Of a stretch of 64,000 bases of DNA, positions 26,467 to 35,300 are shown in pieces. The translations under genes and the position numbers were made by a program. Below the pieces are notes generated by a model that was not told where the DNA came from, made no database searches, and saw only the letters and a list, made by a program, of their open reading frames with translations. The DNA is from Pseudoxanthomonas composti (GTDB taxonomy: Bacteria > Pseudomonadota > Gammaproteobacteria > Xanthomonadales > Xanthomonadaceae), in contig NZ_SAWZ01000007.1 of NCBI RefSeq assembly GCF_004122095.1, positions 62,001-126,000 on the forward strand. The letters run 5' to 3'. Position 1 is the stretch's first letter, and each line of letters starts with the position of its first letter.

Positions 26467-27303
26467 TTATCGCTGATCAGGCTTGCCCAGCAAGCCGCCG
26501 ACCTGGGTGCCGATCCAGCGCGCTTCGGACTCCACCTGCAGGATGAAGTCGGCGCTGAACACCTTGGGCTCCCTGTCCAACGCGCACAGGGTGCCGAAGA
26601 AGGCGCCCTCCGGGGTGATGATGGGAATCGAGAGGTAACTCTCAAACCCGTAGAGGCCGGGCACGCGATGCGTGCTGTACACAGCATCGGCGCTGGCATG
26701 GCCGAAGATGACGGATTGCCGATGCTGACGGATCTCGTTGCAGATCGTGTCTTCCAGCACCAGCTGCTGCATCGGCAACATCCCGAAGCCCAGCGAGTCG
26801 TGGAAGGCCAACGCGGTCCAGGACCAGTCCGTGACACGCGCCACCGCGGTGAAACGCATCGTGGAGGCGTCATGGAGCCACTGCAGGATGTCCTTCACAC
26901 GCGGCACCGCGGACAGCAGCTCCTCGTCCACCCACCTGGACAACGGCGCAACCGGTGCAGCTGCGACCGGGGCACGGGAGTTCACGCGATTCCGGACCAC
27001 CTGATCGGCAACCGTCTCCACCAGGCGCTTGACCGCGTCCGTCAGCGTCCTCAGCTCCCTGCGCGGGCCGATCACGTTGAGCGTCCTGCCCACGACCCTG
27101 ACGTCCTCGACGTTGTTGTCCGCCTTGAAGCGCTCGACCAGGGACTGCAGCGTCTCCAGCCAGATCGCCGACGGCACGCTATCCAGCGTCGCGCTCAGCA
27201 CCTGGTTCACCCCGGCACCCGGCATCGCCTGCGCGCCAGGCATATCGAAGCCGACCAGTAGCGGAGACCGCGGGCGGTCCACCGGGGGCGAGTTGAGCTT
27301 CAT
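26467..27303 (-). CDS. GAF-domain protein
   Basis: A 278-residue protein. An N-terminal alpha/beta region (about residues 40-105; LETLQSLVERFKADNNVEDV, RVVGRTLNVIGPRRELRTLT) is of unknown type. The C-terminal GAF domain (about 120-275) includes TAVARVTDWSWTALAFHDSL, LVLEDTICNEIRQHR, YLSIPIITPEGAFFGTLCAL and EARWIGTQVGGLL. There is no output domain such as GGDEF or kinase, so it is a stand-alone sensor. GAF domains of this kind bind small molecules or haem/bilin; I see no ligand residue that decides. It is monocistronic. Confidence 0.85.
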   Translation of the reverse strand: MKLNSPPVDRPRSPLLVGFDMPGAQAMPGAGVNQVLSATLDSVPSAIWLETLQSLVERFKADNNVEDVRVVGRTLNVIGPRRELRTLTDAVKRLVETVADQVVRNRVNSRAPVAAAPVAPLSRWVDEELLSAVPRVKDILQWLHDASTMRFTAVARVTDWSWTALAFHDSLGFGMLPMQQLVLEDTICNEIRQHRQSVIFGHASADAVYSTHRVPGLYGFESYLSIPIITPEGAFFGTLCALDREPKVFSADFILQVESEARWIGTQVGGLLGKPDQR

Positions 27304-27456
27304 GACCAGCGACGCCCTCGATCGACGTTCATCTTCTACGAATCTTGAGCGAATGAGCCGCCATTAGAGGGGATTTGGCTCTGCGTCACAACTGCCGCCC
27401 GCTTCGGGACTACTTACTCATGCCCGCCCGCTCACGCTGCCCCCGGCTCGCCTGGT

Positions 27457-27999
27457 TTATGCCCCTTGGCTGCCAACTTCCCCATTGAGTGCAGCAGCGT
27501 CGCTGCGCAGCAGGCGTTGCCAGTAAGCCACATCCACCCAACGCCCCAGCTTGTGGCCCACCTGCTCGAAGTGAGCGACCTTCTTGAAGGCCAGCGCTTC
27601 ATGCAGGCGCACACTGCCCTCGTTGGGCAGCGCCACGCCGCCGATGACCGCATGCACATCAAGCACCAATAGCGTGCCCAGAAGCGCGGTGTACAAGGTT
27701 CTGCCATGGCCCCGCCCACAGTGCTCCGCGGCCATGTAGATCGTGGTTTCGACCGAGCTCCGATAGGCCTTGCGTGCACGCCATTGCGTGGCGTACGCAT
27801 ATCCAAGCACCTCCTCACCCTCGAGCGCCACCAGCCACGGCAATCCGATGCCCTGCACATCTGCGATCCTTTTTTCCATCTCCGCCGGTGTGACGGGGTC
27901 CAGCTCGAAGGTGATGCAGGTGTTGGTGATGTAGTGGTTGTAGATGGCGGCGATGGACGGGGCGTGAGGCGGGCCGGCCGAGACGATGGTGACTGACAA
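27457..27999 (-). CDS. arsN1: PAT/ArsN1-type N-acetyltransferase
   Basis: A 180-residue GNAT enzyme matching the phosphinothricin acetyltransferase group: IYNHYITNTCITFELDPVTP, WLVALEGEEVLGYAYATQWR, the CoA loop GRGHGRTLYTALL, NEGSVRLHEALAF, and LGRWVDVAYWQRLL. Within ars operons this group is ArsN1, which acetylates the arsenic antibiotic arsinothricin. Here it follows arsN2 by 52 bases on the same strand, so that reading fits the context. Phosphinothricin or methionine sulfoximine could also be substrates. There is no in-frame ATG near the start; the TTG at 27999 with AGGA upstream is chosen. Confidence 0.75.
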   Translation of the reverse strand: MSVTIVSAGPPHAPSIAAIYNHYITNTCITFELDPVTPAEMEKRIADVQGIGLPWLVALEGEEVLGYAYATQWRARKAYRSSVETTIYMAAEHCGRGHGRTLYTALLGTLLVLDVHAVIGGVALPNEGSVRLHEALAFKKVAHFEQVGHKLGRWVDVAYWQRLLRSDAAALNGEVGSQGA

Positions 28000-28051
28000 G
28001 GGGGAGTCCTGTCGATGATGGTGGGCAAGATGGGCCCCTGCCGCGGTCCAA

Positions 28052-28483
28052 CTACTCGAGGCGTTTGACCATGAAGGCCGCAGTTTCAGGGCAAATGCCC
28101 GAGAACTGCTGGGACTGACTGATGGACGGTGGGGCTTCGGCGCGTGCGACGTGGCGATATCCATGACGTTCGAACAATGGCGCACTGTTAGTGGTCAGTA
28201 GGAACAGGTCGCGCACGCCTGCATCGGCAGCCAGGCGTTCTGCCCGATCCAACAGTGCAGCGCCTGCACCAAGGCCGCGGTGACTTGGAGCAACCACCAA
28301 CGAGCGCAGCAGGCCCGCGGGAAGGTGCAGTTCGACACCCACCGCGCCAATGAGCACATCATCCTGGTAAAGCCCACAGAAGCGCCTGGGCGCGCTGTCT
28401 TTCAGGTCGCTCGTGGGCAGCCCCGCACCGGTGAGCAAAGACAAGACCTCTGCATTGGGCGTGACCGGCTTGAAGCTTCTCAT
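28052..28483 (-). CDS. arsN2: ArsN2-type GNAT acetyltransferase
   Basis: A 143-residue GNAT-fold protein: GLYQDDVLIGAVGVELHLPA, the strand LLRSLVVAPSHRGLGAGAAL with the CoA-binding R-GLGAG loop, and LFLLTTNSAPLFERHGYRHV. It fits the ArsN2 proteins found in ars clusters, whose exact substrate is not settled. It begins 29 bases after the arsC stop and belongs to the same operon. The ATG at 28483 is the natural GNAT start (MRSFKPVTP). Confidence 0.82.
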   Translation of the reverse strand: MRSFKPVTPNAEVLSLLTGAGLPTSDLKDSAPRRFCGLYQDDVLIGAVGVELHLPAGLLRSLVVAPSHRGLGAGAALLDRAERLAADAGVRDLFLLTTNSAPLFERHGYRHVARAEAPPSISQSQQFSGICPETAAFMVKRLE

Positions 28484-28512
28484 GGCTTGCCTCTGGTGCG
28501 ATCTGGACAGGG

Positions 28513-28938
28513 TCAGGGGGTGGTTGGCCTGTTGCCTTGCGCGTCGATCACGACCTCGCCATCCTCCTTTGCGAAGGGGACCGAGGTCGCCGGCAGGATA
28601 TCCAGGACGGTTTCGGACGGCCGCGCCAGCCGCACGCCGAGTTCGGTCTCCACGAAGGGCCTGTTGATCAGGACGGGGTGCGCCAACATCGCGTCCAGCA
28701 ACTGATCGTCGCTGATAGCCGGGTCGTCCAGCCCGAGTTCGGCGTGGGGCGTGCCCTTCTGGCGGATGGCAGCCCTGACCGTGAGTCCCGCGCGCTGGAT
28801 GAGCTCGATCAGCCGCGTTCTCGTCGGTGTTTCGGTGAGGTAATCGATGACGACTGGATCGACGCCAGCATGCCTGATGAGGGCAAGCGCGTTCCTGGAA
28901 GTCCCGCACTCGGGGTTGTGGTAGATCGTCGCTTTCAT
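28513..28938 (-). CDS. arsC: Glutaredoxin-linked arsenate reductase ArsC
   Basis: A 141-residue protein. [20 protein letters not shown] carries the catalytic Cys 11 in the CGTSR anion loop of the ArsC/Spx family. [20 protein letters not shown] includes the arginines used to bind arsenate, and the LINRPFV segment is typical. It reduces arsenate to arsenite with glutathione and glutaredoxin. The start overlaps the arsH stop by ATGA, so the two are coupled. Arsenite is then exported by Acr3, encoded divergently. Confidence 0.93.
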   Translation of the reverse strand: MKATIYHNPECGTSRNALALIRHAGVDPVVIDYLTETPTRTRLIELIQRAGLTVRAAIRQKGTPHAELGLDDPAISDDQLLDAMLAHPVLINRPFVETELGVRLARPSETVLDILPATSVPFAKEDGEVVIDAQGNRPTTP

Positions 28939-29675
28939 CGGGTTGCTCCTGCGGCCATGGGGGGTGCCGAGGCGCCGGATGCCGCTGCCAGTGCGGCCGC
29001 GGCAGCGTCGCCCTTGCGCTCGCTGTAGCGATCCACCAGATAGTCGCTGCGGTCCCGGACCAGCAAGGTGAACTTCACCAGTTCCTCCATGACATCCACG
29101 ACCCGGTCGTAGTAGGCAGAAGGCTTCATCCGGCCCTGCTCGTCGAATTCCTGCCACGCCTTGGGCACTGACGACTGGTTCGGGATGGTGACCATTCGCA
29201 TCCAGCGCCCCAGCACACGCAACGCATTGACCACGTTGAATGACTGCGAGCCGCCGCTGACCTGCATCACCGCCAGCGTGCGGCCCTGGGTGGGGCGCAT
29301 GCCGCCCTCCTCCAACGGCAGCCAGTCGATCTGGTTCTTCAGCACGGCGGTCATCGTGCCGTGTCGTTCGGGGCTGATCCAGACCTGGCCCTCGGACCAT
29401 AGCGAGGCCTCTCGCAGCTCACGCACCTTGGGGTGATCGGCCGGAACGGAATCCAGCATCGGCAGCGTGTGCGGGTCGTACAACCTCGTCTCGGCGCCAA
29501 AGTGCTCCAACAGGCGTTGTGCTTCCAACGCGAGCTTGCGGCTGTAGGACTGCGGACGTAGCGAGCCGTAGAGCAGCAGGATGCGTGGCTTGTGGGTGCT
29601 TGGATTGGCCACGTCCAGACATGTACGCGATGGGGCGTGCAGCGCCTCCGGGCGAACGTTGGGGAGATCGAGCAT
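28935..29675 (-). CDS. arsH: ArsH, NADPH-dependent FMN organoarsenical oxidase
   Basis: A 246-residue flavodoxin-like protein. Motifs: [20 protein letters not shown] (FMN phosphate loop), [20 protein letters not shown], the [20 protein letters not shown] segment, and the C-terminal [19 protein letters not shown], all typical of ArsH. It oxidises trivalent methyl or aromatic arsenicals to less toxic pentavalent forms. It is the first gene of the minus-strand ars operon, 39 bases from the divergent arsR. The Ala-rich tail after about residue 225 is dispensable-looking. Confidence 0.92.
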   Translation of the reverse strand: MLDLPNVRPEALHAPSRTCLDVANPSTHKPRILLLYGSLRPQSYSRKLALEAQRLLEHFGAETRLYDPHTLPMLDSVPADHPKVRELREASLWSEGQVWISPERHGTMTAVLKNQIDWLPLEEGGMRPTQGRTLAVMQVSGGSQSFNVVNALRVLGRWMRMVTIPNQSSVPKAWQEFDEQGRMKPSAYYDRVVDVMEELVKFTLLVRDRSDYLVDRYSERKGDAAAAALAAASGASAPPMAAGATR

Positions 29676-29679
29676 GGCA

Positions 29680-29714
29680 TTGTTCCCATCCTTCGTTTCC
29701 ACTATTCTAGATAT
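29680..29714 (+). promoter_or_regulatory. arsR promoter, apparently leaderless
   Basis: TTGTTC (29680-29685), a 17-base spacer and TATTCT (29703-29708) form a plausible sigma-70 promoter. Its start point would fall on the arsR ATG at 29715, and no ribosome site precedes that ATG. The TCTAGATATATGGA stretch over the -10 is a likely ArsR contact region, serving both divergent transcripts. Confidence 0.5.
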
Positions 29715-30029
29715 ATGGAACATAGCACTGCAACTCGGGCGCTTGCCGCACTGGGGCACGGGACACGGCTGTCGATCTTCCGCCTGCTGGTCCAGGCGGG
29801 TCACGGCGGGAAGCTGGCTGGCGAAATCGGGCAGGCCCTCGCCTTGCCGGGCGCCACGCTGTCGTTCCACCTAAAGGAATTGGCCGCGGCCGGCCTGGTC
29901 ACTGCGGAGCAGCGCGGTCGCGCCATCTGTTACCGGGCCAACTTCGACAGCATGAACGGCCTGCTCGATTACCTGACCGAAAACTGCTGCGCGGGGGATC
30001 AGTCGTGCCAGGCAACGGGGCGCTGCTGA
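29715..30029 (+). CDS. arsR: ArsR-family arsenite-responsive repressor
   Basis: A 104-residue winged-helix protein: [18 protein letters not shown], recognition helix [20 protein letters not shown], wing [13 protein letters not shown]. It lacks the classic ELCVCDL metal site. Instead it has C-terminal cysteines 91, 92, 98 and 104 ([15 protein letters not shown]). The CC-x5-C spacing is the one known from the Acidithiobacillus ArsR type, where it binds arsenite. It should repress both divergent ars transcripts until arsenite binds. Its stop overlaps the acr3 start (TGATG). Confidence 0.92.
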   Translation: MEHSTATRALAALGHGTRLSIFRLLVQAGHGGKLAGEIGQALALPGATLSFHLKELAAAGLVTAEQRGRAICYRANFDSMNGLLDYLTENCCAGDQSCQATGRC

Positions 30030-31078
30030 TGCGGCCCGGCGCCACCGAGCCGACGCGGCGGCTCTCGTTCCTGGACCGCTACCTGACGGTCTGGATCTTT
30101 CTCGCCATGGCCCTGGGTGTCGGGCTGGGTGTCGCATGGCCGGGGCTGCAGCATCGCATCGACGCCCTCAGCGTCGGCACGACCAACATCCCGATCGCCG
30201 TGGGCCTGATCCTGATGATGTTTCCACCGCTGGCCAGGGTGGACTACGCGCAGCTGGGCGTGGTGTTCAAGGACAAGCGCGTGCTTGCCCTGTCGCTGCT
30301 GCAGAACTGGCTTGTCGGACCGTTGCTGATGTTCGCGTTGGCGGTGATCTTCCTGCGCGACCAGCCCGGTTACATGACCGGGCTCATCCTGATCGGCCTG
30401 GCCCGCTGCATCGCGATGGTGCTGGTCTGGAATCAGCTGGCACGGGGGGACAGTCACTACGGTGCCGGGCTGGTCGCGTTCAACTCGATCTTCCAGATTG
30501 CCTTCTTCAGCATCTACGCCTGGTTCTTCCTCTCGGTGCTGCCCACCGCGCTGGGCCTGCAGGGGGTGCTGCTCAACGTTGGATTCTGGCCGGTGGCCGA
30601 GGCCGTCCTGGTCTACCTGGGCATCCCGTTCGCCGCCGGATACCTGGTGCGGGCCGTGCTGACCAGGGTGCGGGGCATCGACTGGTTCGAGCGCCGATTC
30701 CTTCCCGCGATCGGCCCGGTCACGTTGATCGCGCTGCTGTTTACGATCGTGGTGATGTTCGCGATGAAAGGGGGCGACGTGGTCAGGCTCCCCTATGACG
30801 TCCTGCGGATCGCAGTGCCACTGACGCTCTACTTCCTGATCCAGTTTGGCGTGAGCTTCTTCATGGGCAGGCTGATCGCCAGGGACTATCCGCGCACGAC
30901 CTCCATTGCCTTCACCGCCGCGGGCAACAACTTCGAACTCGCCATTGCTGTGGCCGTGGCCGCCTTCGGCATCGGCTCGCCGGTGGCCTTTGCGGCGGTC
31001 ATCGGCCCGCTGATCGAGGTCCCGGTGCTGATCGTGCTGGTCAATGTCGCACTTCGTCTCAGGCGCCGATACTTCTGA
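30029..31078 (+). CDS. acr3: Acr3-family arsenite efflux permease
   Basis: A 349-residue protein with about ten membrane spans. The conserved Cys 127 ([20 protein letters not shown]) and Glu 303 ([18 protein letters not shown]) of the Acr3 transport site are present. It exports arsenite across the inner membrane using the proton gradient. The ATG at 30029 overlaps the arsR stop (TGATG) and is preferred over a GTG at 30005. Together with ArsC this gives the reduce-and-export route. Confidence 0.93.
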   Translation: MRPGATEPTRRLSFLDRYLTVWIFLAMALGVGLGVAWPGLQHRIDALSVGTTNIPIAVGLILMMFPPLARVDYAQLGVVFKDKRVLALSLLQNWLVGPLLMFALAVIFLRDQPGYMTGLILIGLARCIAMVLVWNQLARGDSHYGAGLVAFNSIFQIAFFSIYAWFFLSVLPTALGLQGVLLNVGFWPVAEAVLVYLGIPFAAGYLVRAVLTRVRGIDWFERRFLPAIGPVTLIALLFTIVVMFAMKGGDVVRLPYDVLRIAVPLTLYFLIQFGVSFFMGRLIARDYPRTTSIAFTAAGNNFELAIAVAVAAFGIGSPVAFAAVIGPLIEVPVLIVLVNVALRLRRRYF

Positions 31079-31106
31079 CGGAGCATCGGATCTCGATGAT
31101 CCCAGC

Positions 31107-31145
31107 GGGCTTGCTGCAAGATGTCTGCTCTTGAACAAGCCCGCC
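31107..31145 (+). terminator. Inverted repeat after acr3
   Basis: GCGGGCTTG and CAAGCCCGC form a 9-bp stem with a loop of about 20 bases, 30 bases after the acr3 stop. There is no T-run; it is a weak terminator candidate. Confidence 0.4.
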
Positions 31146-31250
31146 AGGTCGCAGGGCCGTCGCCACTGATTTCACCAGGCTTGCCCCTGCCGCCGCAGGC
31201 AGACGAAAACGGCGACAGGTGCCCCGCTTTTTCGCAGACACCAACCAGCC

Positions 31251-31967
31251 TCAGTGCAACGCTGGTCCATCAAACCCCGACTGCGGCATTCGCCGCGACA
31301 GCGTGACGGACTCAGGGCGTGCGACTGGGAACAACGGCTGCGCACCATACACAGCGTGCGCTTCCTTGACCGAGTGGCGCGCCGGGCCGTGCGTCAGCGC
31401 CTGGGCCTCGATCTCTGCCAGAAGGTCATTCGCCTCCAAGGCGTGGTTGAAGATGGTGTGGCCGAGCGTAGAGACTGTGCCCGCCGCGAAATCGGTGGCC
31501 GCGTCGGCGTAGACCGCATCACCGAAGGCCTTGATGCTGGCGATCAGCTGGTGGAGCTTGTCGAACTGGTCCAGGGTGAGGCCAAGGGTAAGGCGCTGGT
31601 CATTGGCTCGCATGGCATATGCACGCGCTGACGCGTCACCTGCGCTGTCGAAGCCGCTGGTCGCCTCGCCGTCTCCTTCGCCGCCCGCTTCCAGCGAGTC
31701 GCGCGGCGCCTGGTTTGCGTGTGAGCTCTCCAACGGAGACGCCGCCTTAATTACCAGATCCAGCTGGCCGGTCAGCTGCTTCAAGCAGAACGTCAGGTCA
31801 GTCTCGTCCAGCATGGGGGCCGCTTCCTCGGTCTCACCGGCCCTGTGCTGCGTGGCCAGCCCCGCCAGGAAGTGAATGTGGTGTCTGATCTGCGTCAGCC
31901 GCTGCTGACTCTCCGCGGGCAGGAAGTAGCCCTCGCCGTCTTGATTGCCGAACGTGTACTCCGCCAT
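31251..31967 (-). CDS. XAC0095-family protein
   Basis: A 238-residue protein. The first 80 residues (GYFLPAESQQRLTQIRHHIH, FLAGLATQHRAGE, LTFCLKQLTGQLDLVIKAA) match the XAC0095-like domain, widespread in xanthomonads and usually present in several paralogues. The rest is helical and of unknown function. AGGAGAGG 6-13 bases upstream supports the ATG at 31967. The long upstream region carries a structured leader. The same leader and first codons recur as a decayed copy at 38054-38179, on the other side of the nitrilase/SMC island. Confidence 0.82.
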   Translation of the reverse strand: MAEYTFGNQDGEGYFLPAESQQRLTQIRHHIHFLAGLATQHRAGETEEAAPMLDETDLTFCLKQLTGQLDLVIKAASPLESSHANQAPRDSLEAGGEGDGEATSGFDSAGDASARAYAMRANDQRLTLGLTLDQFDKLHQLIASIKAFGDAVYADAATDFAAGTVSTLGHTIFNHALEANDLLAEIEAQALTHGPARHSVKEAHAVYGAQPLFPVARPESVTLSRRMPQSGFDGPALH

Positions 31968-32190
31968 CGTCGCCTCTCCTTTCACCATGAAGTGACCGCC
32001 CGCCGTGATCGGCGGACGGGAAGTCGGGAGGCTAGAAACCGCAGAGAGCCGGCGGGCGTATTCCCCTTGCGGGTGTTGTATTAGCCGCCCTCCCGACGCA
32101 GGCATCACGTCGGTTGTCCCTGCAAACATGCAGGCACAAAAAACCCACCGGTTTGTCGGAGGTGGATACCGCTCTCTGAGGAGTTTCTAG
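31968..32190 (-). ncRNA. Structured leader of the XAC0095-family gene (candidate)
   Basis: Read on the minus strand, CTAGAAACTCCTCAGAGAGC (near 32190-32170) pairs with GGCTCTCTGCGGTTTCTAG (32051-32032), closing a 160-base domain. Inside are a CCACC...GGTGG stem followed by TTTTTT (about 32158-32132) and a CCTGC/GCAGG hairpin. A terminator-like stem within a closed long helix before a gene suggests an attenuator or a small RNA. This is inference from base pairing only. The remaining gap to 32374 shows nothing else. Confidence 0.45.
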
Positions 32191-32374
32191 GCTCCGTGAG
32201 GTAGAGATTGCTACCGCCAAGTAGCGGTGTCAACCGTCAAGAAAGCTCACTACGAAATCGACCAACGTGTGTCTAGATCCCGTTGGAACTGCACTCTAAA
32301 CGCCACCTCGCTTCGTTAGCCTTACCAGGTTTCTTGCTGGTTGCGCAAACTGATGCCCACGCCTGCGCCCCCTA

Positions 32375-35300
32375 CTACGAACTCAATCGAGCTGAGCTAT
32401 CAAATTTTCCGATTTCGCTTACCTGTGGGCCGCTCTTGCCAAGGGATTGGAATCTATAGATTCGCGACTTCTCTCCAAGATGTTGAAATTTGTGCTGGGA
32501 AATTTGCATGAGCTTCTCATCGCAAGTGGAGATGATGAACTGCCTTGCATCAGTGGCACTGCTGGCCAGCCCTGCCAACAGGTCTACCAACGCGTAAGTG
32601 TTCAAGTCGTCAAAGTGAGATACCGGGTCGTCCATGAGGATCGATGCGCACGCTGACCAACTCTGAGAGCCTGCCGCAGTCAAGAACAGACCGAGCAAAA
32701 GTGTTTGAACTTGGGATTGGCTGAAGTATTCAGTAGGCTTATGACGCTCCCCATTCCTCATGACTTCAACCGTGATCGCGCCGTTCCTACTTGTAACCGA
32801 TATATCGCCAAAACCATAAACAGGTCTCAGCCTACGCTGGATGACCGCGGTTCTTGGCCCGTACTGATCAGTGAACTCTCGAGTTGCATGGTTGCGCCTG
32901 TTCTCCAACATTCGTGCAAGTTCAGAGAAGTAGGCTCGCAGCTCTTCGGAGCGACGAATGTCGAGATCCAGACTCTCAAGCATATCAACTACGCGTCTTC
33001 TTTCATTTTGAGCACTCTCTAGTACCGCAGAGGTCGCCAAAGACTCCATGGCGCGCTCGAGAACAGCAACCCTATCTCTCGCTTTTTGAAGCGATGCAAT
33101 GGCGGTTACTACTCTATCAATCTCCTGTGAGATCTCTTCATACGGTGAGTCGAGTCTCAAGTCAGCGGAAAGGATCTCGGCCTCAATGGAACTAAGTTGA
33201 CTGCGAAACAGCGCTGTGTCGCTTGAAGCGCGGCCCAAGGCTTTCTGCAACTCAGCCAACCCTGTATCGGCATCGTCTCGATCATTCTTGATTTTTACTA
33301 ATTCGCCCGCAACCCGTTCGGCTTCCAGTGTTGCGGCGGAAAGCCTCACTAGATCCTCAGCTATCAAGCCCTCGACTTCTATTTGCGTGGTATTAGAGGC
33401 AATCTCCACAGCCTCTGCAATGGAATTAAAATTACGATCTGCAGCCCGTGCCACGGCCAGCTCAGTGTTAACGCGCTTAAGCTCCCGCATCGCTGATTTG
33501 AACTCAGCCTCGAGAAGCTCAGCGTCTCTCTGGAAATTCTGGGTATCAAATACGGCAACAGCATGTCGCTGGATCTCCGCCTCAACTCGGACTCCAACAT
33601 CAGTAGCAACCTTTTCGATTTCGCTTAGCGAATCGCCAACTCCCGCATCGGAGAACTTTGCGCGAATCTCGGCTAGTTGTGCTTCAGTGTATAGCTTCTC
33701 CGAGCGAGCCTCAGCAAGCCTTGCTCTTAGAACCGACTGCCTCGCCTTGGCCAATGCATCTTCTCGCATCAGCGCCTCTACCTTGCCTCGGCAAAGATTC
33801 AGCTCATCATTAAAAGCTTGGATGCCGTCATCATCCTCAAGGGTCGCATTCACCCGCTGCCTAAGCTCTTCGGCACTCGAGTGCTTAACACCGCACAACA
33901 GACATTTTTCATCCTTAATGTGACTCCTAAGCGCCTCGAGAAGCGTTGAAACCTCAGACCGATCACGCTCAATGGCGTCCAATTTAGCCTGCGCAGTGGC
34001 TTGATCTTGCCTCGCGAGATCAAGCGCAGTCGCATTGGAGTCAATCTGATTAACTATAGCCATTCCCTCAACGCTTACCGCCCTCTCAAGCTCTGATAGC
34101 TCGGAAATTCTCTGCTTCAGGAGTTCATAGCCCTGCAGTGAATCTCGAAGGCCATTGATTTCAGAGAGCCTCGCGCGCAAAGCTATTATCGATTTTGCCA
34201 GGGCTGATTCGTAATCGCGCAACTTCCTTTCATGCTCTGATCTGTCGGCCTTACGGGCTAAGATTTCATCTACCTGGGTCTTGACGCTAGTTGCTTCTTC
34301 GCCAAGCGACTCGAGCCTGCTCAAATCAGATGCCCGAAAAGCCGCCCTTTGAGCGAAGCTCCTAAGGTTATCGATGCGTTCTCGGAGGCGAGATTCTTCA
34401 CCTCGGACTGATTGCGCCGTTGCTGCAGCCTGATTATATCGAATCTCAGATTGCCTCTTCTTTTCAGTAAGATCAGCTTGCGCCGCATCAAGCTCGCGCG
34501 CCCTCTCAAGCAATGAATTGAGGTTGGCTCTAGCCAACTCGCGCCTTCCCATAAGCGACGATGCCTCATTCAATCTGCTGATACGGATCTCTAGCGATCT
34601 AATCAGCCCATCGGCGTCTGACCTCAGCGACCTGGGGTCTGCATCCGAGGCATAGTTGGCAGTGTCAGCATGCGGATTCAGCCTATTAATCTCTTCAGCA
34701 ACTCTAGCGAGCTCGCTCGTCAGGTGCTCAGGATCGCCATCGAACTCGGTAAGTCCTTCCACTCTTTGGATATCATCAGTCAGGCTGCCAAGCCTTTGCT
34801 GACACTTCTCGACTTCCCGGGTTGCGCCCCTAATACGCTGATCGAGAGTTCGTGTAACTTCCTCAACCTTCTTGATGGCGCGAACATAGTCATCGAAGGC
34901 CAGCATTCTAGACACTAGGTCTGATGACAGCTGGCAAGATTGAGCAAACCCTTGGGTCAGCTCAGACGATTCCTGATTGAAGGCATGGGTGGCACGAAAT
35001 AAGCTCACTAGATTGTCAACGCGATCTGCCATCGGCGACTCCTCACTGCCCGTGAGCAGCGTTAAAACTTCCTTCCGGCTCGTGTTATCCCGCCCATCCA
35101 ACGTTGCGACGCTAGGCCTCGCCAGTGTACGAATCAACGTATGCTCGCCAGTTCCTCTCCGAAACCTGAGCTCCACTTCAGCCGGGTTCTCGCCACTATC
35201 AAGGTGCTTTGCAGCCTTTTGCAGGCCGGCGCTATTGTGCTCGATCTTCAAACGTCCGATGCCGCCTGTGGCGACGAAGTCCAATGCGTCAAATATTGAT

